From Avoscillospira_A sp052117125 (GTDB lineage Bacteria; Bacillota; Clostridia; Oscillospirales; Oscillospiraceae), in contig NZ_JBQKJT010000004.1 in NCBI RefSeq assembly GCF_052117125.1, forward strand, positions 124,001-188,000: a stretch of DNA of 64,000 nucleotides. The letters run 5' to 3'. Every line of letters begins with the position of its first letter. Position 1 is the first letter of the stretch. Both the position numbers and the translations under genes were made by a program. Below, piece after piece: positions 57,978-64,000 of this stretch. The notes below the pieces were generated by a model that saw only the letters and a list, made by a program, of their open reading frames with translations, was not told the origin of the DNA and did not search any database.

Positions 57978-58024
57978 CGGTCCCGGCGCCACCTCCATGG
58001 ATGGCAGCCGGGACCGTTCTTTTT
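57978..58024 (+). terminator. Terminator after the PAP2 gene
   Basis: CGGTCCCGGC pairs with GCCGGGACCG, with an inner GCCA/TGGC, followed by TTCTTTTT. Confidence 0.85.
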
Positions 58025-58045
58025 GCGGCGCTCCACAGCTGGGAC

Positions 58046-58074
58046 TTGCTCCCAGACGGTTACAGTGGTATACT
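58046..58074 (+). promoter_or_regulatory. Sigma-A promoter of the aminopeptidase gene
   Basis: TTGCTC (58046-58051) and TATACT (58069-58074) are separated by 17 bp, about 37 bp upstream of the ATG. Confidence 0.7.
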
Positions 58075-58110
58075 GAATCCTATCAGATTATAACTATGGA
58101 GGCATTTCCC

Positions 58111-59184
58111 ATGAATCATATTGCAGCCATTCAGAAGGCCCTGCCCGACGCCGGTCTCGACGGCGTTCTGCTGACCTGCCGGGCCAACCGCTTTTACGCC
58201 GTGGATTTCGACTCCTACGGCACCGACGGCGCGTGTCTCATCACCCCCGATCACGCCTGGTACTGGACCGACAGCCGTTACATCGAGGCCGCCGGTAATC
58301 GCATCACCGGCGCGGATGTGGGCCTGACGGACCGGGCCCATCCCTATAAAGAATTGTTCGCCCAGGTCATTCGTGACCACAAGATCGAAACGCTGGGCAT
58401 TGATGAAGAAGCGATGACCCTGGCCGACCACGACCGTTACGCCGAGGCCCTGCCCTGTGTGCTCACCGGCGCTTCGGCCATGATGAACCGCCTGCGCGCC
58501 GTCAAGGATGACGAGGAGGTGGCCCGGATGATGCGGGCCCAGCGCATTGCCGAACAGGCCTGGGTGGAGCTCCATAACGACATCCGTCCCGGCGTCACGG
58601 AAAAATTCCTGGCGGCCCGGCTGGTGTTCCTCATGTTGGCCGGCGGTGCGGAAAACGTGTCCTTCGACCCCATTGTGGTCTCCGGTCCCAACGGCTCCAT
58701 GCCCCACGGTGTGCCGTCGGAAAAGACGCTCCAGGACGGTGAATTTGTCACCTTCGATTTCGGCGCGCTCTATCAGGGCTACTGCTCCGATATGACCCGG
58801 ACCGTGGCCATCGGCCATGCCACCGACGAAATGCGGCATAGCTATCAGGCTGTGCTGGATGCCCAGCTGGCCGCCATCGGCGCATTCAAGGCCGGTACCC
58901 CCGGCTGTGACGTCCACAATGCCGCCGTGGCCGTGCTGGAGGAGCGGGGCCTGGCCCAGTATTTCACCCATGGTCTGGGCCACAGCGTGGGCATTGAAAT
59001 CCACGAAGCGCCCAACGCCAATCCCAACAACGAAAAGCCCCTGCCCGAGGGGGCCGTGGTCACCGCCGAGCCCGGCATCTATATTCCCGGCTCCTACGGC
59101 ATCCGCATTGAGGACATGGTCCTGGTGCGCAAGGACGGCTGTGCCAATCTGACCCTGGCCCCCAAGCAGCTGGAGATTCTTTAA
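58111..59184 (+). CDS. Xaa-Pro aminopeptidase (M24 family)
   Basis: The 357-residue enzyme removes N-terminal residues before proline. It has a creatinase-type N-domain (about residues 1-125) and a pita-bread catalytic domain with all five metal ligands: the two Asp in FDFGALYQGYCSDMTRT, His in HGLGHSVGIEIHE, Glu in AEPGIYIPG and Glu in GIRIEDMVLV. It is the short PepQ/YkvY-like type of Firmicutes. The start MNHIAAIQKAL follows GGAGG. The next gene, a response regulator, begins 33 bp downstream and may be partly co-transcribed. Confidence 0.95.
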   Translation: MNHIAAIQKALPDAGLDGVLLTCRANRFYAVDFDSYGTDGACLITPDHAWYWTDSRYIEAAGNRITGADVGLTDRAHPYKELFAQVIRDHKIETLGIDEEAMTLADHDRYAEALPCVLTGASAMMNRLRAVKDDEEVARMMRAQRIAEQAWVELHNDIRPGVTEKFLAARLVFLMLAGGAENVSFDPIVVSGPNGSMPHGVPSEKTLQDGEFVTFDFGALYQGYCSDMTRTVAIGHATDEMRHSYQAVLDAQLAAIGAFKAGTPGCDVHNAAVAVLEERGLAQYFTHGLGHSVGIEIHEAPNANPNNEKPLPEGAVVTAEPGIYIPGSYGIRIEDMVLVRKDGCANLTLAPKQLEIL

Positions 59185-59217
59185 GTTTTAAAAAGAGAAG
59201 AGAAAGGAAGCGGTATT

Positions 59218-59889
59218 ATGCGGATTCTGGTGGCAGAGGACGAGCAGGACCTGAACCGGCTGATGGTACAGGCATTGGAACGGGCCGGGTACAGTGTGGA
59301 CAGCTGTTATGACGGCGCCGACGCCCTGGAGTACGCCGCCGGGGCCGACTACGACTGCATCCTACTGGACATTATGATGCCCAAAGCCGACGGCCGCACC
59401 GTGCTGCGCACATTGCGCAGCCGGGGCTGTGCCGTGCCGGTGATCTTTCTGACGGCCCTGGACAGCGTCCAGGACCGGATCGACGGCCTCGATCTGGGCG
59501 CCGACGACTATCTGGTGAAACCCTTCGACATGGCGGAGCTGCTGGCCCGCATCCGGGCGGCCACCCGCAAGTACGGCGGACAGAAAACCACCGTACTGAC
59601 GGCGGGCGACCTGAGCCTGGACACGGTGACCCATACGGTGACCCGGGCCGGACAGACCATCAGCCTGTCGGCCAAGGAGTACGCCATTCTCGAATACCTG
59701 CTGCGGAACAAGGGGGCGGTGCTGTCCCGGTCCCAGCTGGAAAACCACATCTGGAATTATGACTACGCCGGGGGGTCCAACGTGGTAGACGTCTATATTG
59801 CCTATCTGCGGAAGAAAGTGGACGCCCCCTTTGATAAAAAGCTCATCCACACTGTGCGGGGCGCCGGGTGGGTGCTGCGGGAGGAATGA
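59218..59889 (+). CDS. OmpR-family response regulator
   Basis: The 223-residue protein has a receiver domain with acidic pocket AEDEQD, phosphoacceptor Asp in CILLDIMMPKADG (about residue 51), Thr in FLTAL and Lys in LVKPFD, and a winged-helix domain (ISLSAKEYAILEYLLRNKGAVLSRSQLENHIW, VVDVYIAYLRKKVD). AGAGAAGAGAAAGGAAG lies upstream. Its stop codon overlaps the start of the sensor kinase gene. Confidence 0.95.
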   Translation: MRILVAEDEQDLNRLMVQALERAGYSVDSCYDGADALEYAAGADYDCILLDIMMPKADGRTVLRTLRSRGCAVPVIFLTALDSVQDRIDGLDLGADDYLVKPFDMAELLARIRAATRKYGGQKTTVLTAGDLSLDTVTHTVTRAGQTISLSAKEYAILEYLLRNKGAVLSRSQLENHIWNYDYAGGSNVVDVYIAYLRKKVDAPFDKKLIHTVRGAGWVLREE

Positions 59890-61256
59890 CCATGTCCGTA
59901 AAAGTCAAACTGACGGCGTGGATCACGGCGCTGCTGCTGGTACTGGTGGCAGCGTCGTTGCTCTTTCTCATGTCGGTGACCAGCACCGTTGTCACGGAAA
60001 ACGCCGCCAACCAGCTGGAAACCACCGTCCGATCCAATCTGACCGCCGTTTCTCAGGCCGAGGACGGAACATTATCCATGGGCGAGGGGTTTTCCTTTGT
60101 CCGCAGCGGTGTGTACACGCTGCTCTACAATGAGAGCGGGGCGCTGCTGGCCGGTCAGCCGCCGTTGGACAGTCCCGACAATGTCGCCTTTGAAAACGGC
60201 AGTCTCCGGACAGATTACGCCGCTGACGGAGACGCATACTATATTCTGGATTTCTGGCTGCCCTTCGGCTGGGATGACGGACTGTGGGTCCGGGGCTTGA
60301 TGCAGGTGCCGGAATCCACCGGCGTCACTGAGGATCTTCTGGAAATCTCCCTGGTGCTTCTGCTGCTGATGGTGGCCGTGGGCGGCGTGGGCGCCTATGT
60401 GGTGGTGCGTTCGGCATTCCGCCCCTTGGGAAAAATTGTTTCCGCCGCCGAGTCCATCGGTGAGGGCCGGGACTTGTCCCGGCGCATTGGACTGAAACCG
60501 GGCCGGGATGAGGTAAGCCGGTTGGCCACCGCCTTCGACTCCATGTTTGCCCGGCTGGAGCAGTCCTTTGAAGCGGAAAAGCAATTCACCTCCGACGCCT
60601 CCCATGAACTGCGGACCCCCATCGCCGTCATTCTGGCCCAGTGCGCCGAGGCCAGCCACCACGACACGCCGGAGGAACACCGGCAGGACATCGCCGTGAT
60701 CGACCGTCAGGCCCGGAAAATGCAGGCTCTGGTCCAGCAGCTCTTGCAAATGACGCGGCTGGAACAAGGGACCCAGCGGGCAACCTTTGAAGAGGCGGAC
60801 CTGAGTGAATTGGTGTCGGTTCTCTGTGAGGAGCAGCCGGGACTGCCCGAAGGCACGACGCTGCACACGGACATTCAGCCCGACGTGACGGCTGTTTTCG
60901 ATGTGATGCTGCTGAGCCGCCTGCTGCAAAATCTGATGAACAACGCCATTCGTTATGGCCGGAAAAACGGAAATATCTGGGTCACCCTCCGGCGTATGGA
61001 TGGAGAAATCCTCCTCAGCGTCCGGGACGACGGCATCGGCATTGCACCGGACCGGCTGGACAAAATTTTTACCCGCTTCTACCAGGCGGACCCATCCCGC
61101 AGCGGCAGCAACGGCACCGGTCTGGGGCTGACCATGGTCCGGCAGATCGCCCACCTCCACAGCGGTGAGGTTACCGTAGAGAGCGCTGAGGGCAAAGGCA
61201 GCTGTTTTACCCTTCGCTTCCCCGCCACACTGACCGCCACGCTGGAAGAAAAATAA
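59886..61256 (+). CDS. Sensor histidine kinase
   Basis: The 456-residue kinase has one membrane helix near the N-terminus (about 13-35), an extracellular sensor of about 120 residues without a recognised fold, a second helix (LLEISLVLLLLMVAVGGVGAYVVV), a HAMP domain, the phosphoacceptor His in DASHELRTPIAVI, the N box NLMNNAIRYG, and G boxes RDDGIGIAPDRLD and GTGLGLTMV. The ATG at 59886 forms an ATGA overlap with the response regulator. It probably controls the PepSY lipoprotein gene downstream. Confidence 0.95.
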   Translation: MTMSVKVKLTAWITALLLVLVAASLLFLMSVTSTVVTENAANQLETTVRSNLTAVSQAEDGTLSMGEGFSFVRSGVYTLLYNESGALLAGQPPLDSPDNVAFENGSLRTDYAADGDAYYILDFWLPFGWDDGLWVRGLMQVPESTGVTEDLLEISLVLLLLMVAVGGVGAYVVVRSAFRPLGKIVSAAESIGEGRDLSRRIGLKPGRDEVSRLATAFDSMFARLEQSFEAEKQFTSDASHELRTPIAVILAQCAEASHHDTPEEHRQDIAVIDRQARKMQALVQQLLQMTRLEQGTQRATFEEADLSELVSVLCEEQPGLPEGTTLHTDIQPDVTAVFDVMLLSRLLQNLMNNAIRYGRKNGNIWVTLRRMDGEILLSVRDDGIGIAPDRLDKIFTRFYQADPSRSGSNGTGLGLTMVRQIAHLHSGEVTVESAEGKGSCFTLRFPATLTATLEEK

Positions 61257-61355
61257 TCCCACTGTTTTAATGTTGTTTTAATTTTGCCCGCCTATGATAA
61301 GGCTACAAAGAAACAACGACAACAAAAAAACTTCTTCCCGAAAGGTGTGTTTTCT

Positions 61356-62513
61356 ATGAAAAAGACTCTGACCATTGCTCTTTCCGCCGCCGCATTGACC
61401 CTGGCCCTGGCCGCCTGCGGCAGCTCTCCCAAGACCCAGGCCCCCAGCTATGTGGGCATGGACGCCGCCAAAAACGCCGCCCTGGCCGACGCCGGTGTGT
61501 CCACCACCAACGCCGTTTTTACCACTGCCGAGCTGGACGACAAGAACGGCACCGCCTACTATGATTTGAAATTCTCCGACGGTACCGCCGAATATGAGTA
61601 CGACGTGGACGCCCTGACCGGCGTAGTCATCGAGGGCAAAAAGGATGACACCCTTCGCAACAATGGCATCGTCAATTCCGGCTCCGGCAACGCCGCTGAC
61701 ATCAGCACCACCGCCACCAGTACCAGTACCGGCACCACCACCGGAACCTCCATCGATGAGAACAAGGCCAAGTCCATCGCCCTGGCCGACGCTGGGGTCA
61801 AGGAAGCCGATACGTCCTATCTGGTGGTAAAGCCCGACTTTGACAACGGCGTGGCCGTCTACGACGTGGAATTCTATGTAGCCTCCACCAAACTGGAGTA
61901 TGACTACGAGATCGACGCCGCCACCGGCGATATCCGCAGCATGGACCAGGATATTGAGGGCTATACTCCCAGCGGCAGCACGACCAGTAACGGCACGGCC
62001 GCCGGCACCACCAGCGGCGGCACGACTTCCGGTACCACCAGCGGCAGCACCACTACCGGCGCTTCCACCGGTACAGACATTGGCGAGACCAAGGCCAAAT
62101 CCATCGCCCTGACCAACGCCGGCGTGAAGGAAGCGGATACGGGCTATCTGAGAGTCAAGCTCGACTATGATGACGGCATCAAGGTCTATGAGGTGGAGTT
62201 CTACGCAGGCGGTATCGAATACGACTATGAGATCAACGCCGCCACCGGTGAAATCCGTAGCATGGACCACGATGCCGAAGGCTATACGGCTCCCCAGACC
62301 GGCTCTGCCAAGTCCGAGGCCGACATTCAGGCCATTGCCCTGGCCAAGGTTCCCGGCGCTACCGCTTCCAACCTGCGGATGCACCTGGACTTTGACGATG
62401 GCCGCCAGACCTACGAGGGCAGCATCTATTACAACAGTATGGAGTACGAATTCACCATTGACGCCTACAGCGGCGCCATTCTCGAATGGGAGTCTGAATC
62501 CATCTACGACTGA
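61356..62513 (+). CDS. Lipoprotein with four PepSY-like domains
   Basis: The 385-residue protein starts with a lipoprotein signal (lipobox LAAC, Cys21). Four PepSY-like units follow (about residues 34-98, 134-200, 241-308, 318-383), separated by Ser/Thr/Gly-rich linkers (about 108-132 and 205-240). Units 2 and 3 are nearly identical (AKSIALADAGVKEADT against AKSIALTNAGVKEADT), pointing to recent duplication. PepSY domains inhibit proteases or bind ligands in the envelope. The gene lies 99 bp after the kinase gene and AAGGTGTG precedes the ATG. Confidence 0.9.
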   Translation: MKKTLTIALSAAALTLALAACGSSPKTQAPSYVGMDAAKNAALADAGVSTTNAVFTTAELDDKNGTAYYDLKFSDGTAEYEYDVDALTGVVIEGKKDDTLRNNGIVNSGSGNAADISTTATSTSTGTTTGTSIDENKAKSIALADAGVKEADTSYLVVKPDFDNGVAVYDVEFYVASTKLEYDYEIDAATGDIRSMDQDIEGYTPSGSTTSNGTAAGTTSGGTTSGTTSGSTTTGASTGTDIGETKAKSIALTNAGVKEADTGYLRVKLDYDDGIKVYEVEFYAGGIEYDYEINAATGEIRSMDHDAEGYTAPQTGSAKSEADIQAIALAKVPGATASNLRMHLDFDDGRQTYEGSIYYNSMEYEFTIDAYSGAILEWESESIYD

Positions 62514-62532
62514 ACCTTTCCCTTCCCCCACG

Positions 62533-62574
62533 AGCAATCGCGCCGGGACGCTGACGGGTCCCGGCGCGATTGCT
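62533..62574 (+). terminator. Hairpin after the PepSY lipoprotein gene
   Basis: AGCAATCGCGCCGGGAC pairs perfectly with GTCCCGGCGCGATTGCT (17 bp, 8-nt loop). Only TAGATT follows, so it is a strong stem with a weak T run. Confidence 0.7.
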
Positions 62575-62691
62575 TAGATTGTCGAAGAACTCCTGTTTTC
62601 ATGAACGGTTTCTTTTCGCTGGGCATATAATTTCTTGCCCTTGGCTTGCCCTTGGACAGAGTCGCACAGTAGGTGCGTTTTCCGTCCTTTC

Positions 62692-62721
62692 TTGTATCCT
62701 TTCTCCACTATTCCATATAGT
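62692..62721 (+). promoter_or_regulatory. Candidate promoter of a small RNA
   Basis: TTGTAT (62692-62697) and TATAGT (62716-62721) are separated by 18 bp. There is no downstream coding region on this strand before the terminator at 62789. Confidence 0.5.
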
Positions 62722-62727
62722 ACACCC

Positions 62728-62815
62728 CCCGTATCTGGTACCTTTTTTTCCAGATACGGAGGTGTTTTAAAAGTGTTTGACAGTCCGAACCGGGACCTGC
62801 GGGTCCCGGTTTTTT
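62728..62815 (+). ncRNA. Candidate small non-coding RNA
   Basis: From the predicted start near 62728 the transcript would fold CCGTATCTGG (62729-62738) against CCAGATACGG (62750-62759), with a T-rich loop, then a single-stranded A/T-rich stretch of about 28 nt, then the terminator ACCGGGACC/GGTCCCGGT with a TGCG loop and TTTTT (62789-62815). The terminator has no other (+) gene to serve: the PepSY gene ended 275 bp earlier and the next gene is on the other strand. Confidence 0.45.
62789..62815 (+). terminator. Rho-independent terminator of the candidate small RNA
   Basis: A perfect 9-bp stem with a UGCG tetraloop is followed by five T residues on the plus strand only. Confidence 0.85.
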
Positions 62816-62826
62816 GCGCGCGGTTT

Positions 62827-63303
62827 TTATGTAAGCCGCTTGCAGATCATGGTGCGGATGGCCTTGCTGTGGCAGTCTTCGTCGGCGGCCATGGAGTAGA
62901 ATTCATCCGCCATGGCGGGCCAGCGCTCGGCGGCCTGCTCATAAATCCGCTTGGCCTGCCGCTCCCCCTGGTACGCCGCCCGCAACGCTTCGCTGACACA
63001 GGTGGTACACTCGGCCCGAGCCGCCTGTACCTGGACACAATGGCCTGTCAGCAGATAGTACATGGCGTGGAGCTTGCGGAAATGACACAGCTCCGTCTCC
63101 GCCATTTTCCGCAGCTGCGCCGACTCCTGGCCGCAGGTTTTGCAGGCCAGATAGCGATATCTGGCCCATGCGTCTTTCTCCACCTGCATCCAGGCCAGAA
63201 CCTCCTCCGCCGTCACCACGGTCTCTCCCTCCTGGGCATCCTGTTCGGCCCCCAGCACCCGGTTCCACACGGCCGATTGCAGTTTGGGATCGATGGTTTC
63301 CAT
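62827..63303 (-). CDS. Ferritin-like diiron-type protein
   Basis: The 158-residue helical protein has Glu and ExxH-type pairs spaced as in ferritin-like four-helix bundles: EKDAWARYRYL, ETELCHFRKLHAM, GERQAKRIYEQAAERW and DEDCHSKAIRTM. Two Cys (CKTCG) lie between helices 1 and 2. It resembles rubrerythrin-related proteins without a rubredoxin domain and may protect against oxidative stress. The start METIDPKLQ follows AAGGAGGTGATT. Confidence 0.75.
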   Translation of the reverse strand: METIDPKLQSAVWNRVLGAEQDAQEGETVVTAEEVLAWMQVEKDAWARYRYLACKTCGQESAQLRKMAETELCHFRKLHAMYYLLTGHCVQVQAARAECTTCVSEALRAAYQGERQAKRIYEQAAERWPAMADEFYSMAADEDCHSKAIRTMICKRLT

Positions 63304-63363
63304 TGCAATCACCTCCTTCTTCTTCACAGTATGAAGAAGGGGGCGGATTGGTGCGCCGGACAG

Positions 63364-63392
63364 TTGTTTTTTGACCGGAAACACGGTATACT
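63364..63392 (+). promoter_or_regulatory. Promoter of the YmdB-like gene
   Basis: TTGTTT (63364-63369) and TATACT (63387-63392) are separated by 17 bp, 36 bp before the ATG. Confidence 0.6.
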
Positions 63393-63428
63393 GACTGTAA
63401 TGAACTGTATAAGGAAAGCGAGAGACCT

Positions 63429-64000
63429 ATGGAACTGAACATTCTGGCCGTGGGCGATGTGGTATCCCCCGCCGGCGTCAAATATCTGCAAAAAACGCTG
63501 CGCAAACTCAAGCAGCAATACAAGGTGGACTTCTGCGTGGTCAACGGCGAAAACGCCGCCATGGTGGGCCTGACGCCCGCCCATGCCGACGAGATTCTGG
63601 ACGCCGGAGCCGATGTCATCACCCTGGGCAACCACACCTGGAACTGTCGGGACATCATCCCCATGATCGAAGACTGTCCCTATCTGCTGCGGCCCGCCAA
63701 CTTCCCGCCCCAGCAGCCGGGCCGGGGCTGGGGCGTCTTTGAGACAAAAGCCGGACCCGTGGCCGTGGTGAACCTCATCGGCCGCTGCGACATGGCCTTC
63801 GGCCCCGACAATCCCTTTCTGCTCATGGAAAAGCTGCTGCCCCAACTGGATACCAGGCTGATTCTGGTGGACTTCCACGCCGAGGCCACCTCGGAAAAAT
63901 TGGCCATGGGTTACCATCTGGATGGCCGCGTCAGCGCCGTCTGGGGTACCCATACCCACGTTCCCACAGCGGACTGTCAGATTCTGCCCCAGGGTACCGG
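63429..64000 (+). CDS. ymdB: YmdB-family metallophosphoesterase, partial
   Basis: The first 190 residues are in the window and the gene runs off the right edge. It has the calcineurin-like metal motifs: LAVGDVV (Asp), VVNGENAA (Asn and Glu), ITLGNHTWN (Asn-His) and later DFHAEATSEK and GTHTHVPTAD with further His ligands, in the TIGR00282/YmdB arrangement. B. subtilis YmdB hydrolyses 2',3'-cyclic nucleotides and affects biofilm and motility switching. AAGGAAAG lies upstream. In many Firmicutes it follows rny; here it has its own promoter. Confidence 0.93.
   Translation, partial: MELNILAVGDVVSPAGVKYLQKTLRKLKQQYKVDFCVVNGENAAMVGLTPAHADEILDAGADVITLGNHTWNCRDIIPMIEDCPYLLRPANFPPQQPGRGWGVFETKAGPVAVVNLIGRCDMAFGPDNPFLLMEKLLPQLDTRLILVDFHAEATSEKLAMGYHLDGRVSAVWGTHTHVPTADCQILPQGT

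Overview
The window reads as chromosomal DNA of a GC-rich, spore-forming Clostridia member, most like the gut Oscillospiraceae (Flavonifractor/Oscillibacter-type). The evidence is a FabK-type fatty acid synthesis operon, a PPi-type phosphofructokinase, HrcA/CIRCE control, a SpoIIQ-like peptidase, consensus sigma-A promoters and TTG or ATC starts with strong Shine-Dalgarno sites. I see no rRNA, tRNA, CRISPR array, phage or transposase gene. Coding density is high. The many long antisense open frames are a by-product of GC-rich codon use and are left out.

Layout. 0-4 kb: rpe and a partial membrane gene (-), then an XpaC/TelA/TPM envelope cluster (+). 4-11.4 kb: a MocR-type regulator, then a lacI-fucI-fucU operon (-) divergent from an SDR dehydrogenase and a PHP-domain protein (+), with matching LacI-type operators on both promoters. 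11.4-20.9 kb: one long (-) operon acpP-accB-accC-accD-accA-fabH-fabK-fabD-fabG-fabF-fabZ-marR covering malonyl-CoA formation and type II fatty acid elongation. 20.9-21.9 kb: a gene-free kilobase full of hairpins, with a 42-bp direct repeat. 21.9-25 kb: lacI plus a ribokinase-family kinase, and yitT.

25-36 kb is a sialic acid (N-acetylneuraminate) locus: a two-permease ABC importer with its lipoprotein, nanA, nagB, nagA, an RpiR-type regulator, an AGE-family epimerase, a ROK-like kinase and a DUF624 membrane protein. Together they suggest Neu5Ac -> ManNAc -> GlcNAc -> GlcNAc-6-P -> GlcN-6-P -> Fru-6-P, using an AGE epimerase plus a sugar kinase instead of NanK/NanE. Candidate TGAAA-N5-TTTCA operators lie at two promoter regions. 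36.2-37.1 kb is an AT-rich single-gene cassette of unknown function.

37-49 kb: PPi-phosphofructokinase divergent from class II aldolase; ACT protein / iron alcohol dehydrogenase / homoserine dehydrogenase (-); infC-rpmI-rplT behind an L20-type attenuated leader, with infC apparently starting at ATC; an oxidoreductase, a GH18-SLH protein, a SpoIIQ-like peptidase, a small unknown protein and a phospholipase C-like protein. 49.5-52 kb: an ABC importer of the SsuABC/TauABC class. 52-57 kb: hrcA-grpE-dnaK-dnaJ with a perfect CIRCE. 57-64 kb: PAP2 phosphatase, Xaa-Pro aminopeptidase, a two-component system with a four-PepSY lipoprotein, a candidate small RNA, a ferritin-like protein and the start of ymdB.

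The least explained structures are: a dispersed multi-hairpin repeat (three copies, at 10.0, 44.2 and 47.2 kb); the fucose cluster without kinase or aldolase but with SDR and PHP genes; the AT-rich orphan gene; and an approximately 90-nt promoter-hairpin-terminator unit at 62.7 kb. All functional calls rest on reading the sequence and recalling family features; no searches were run.
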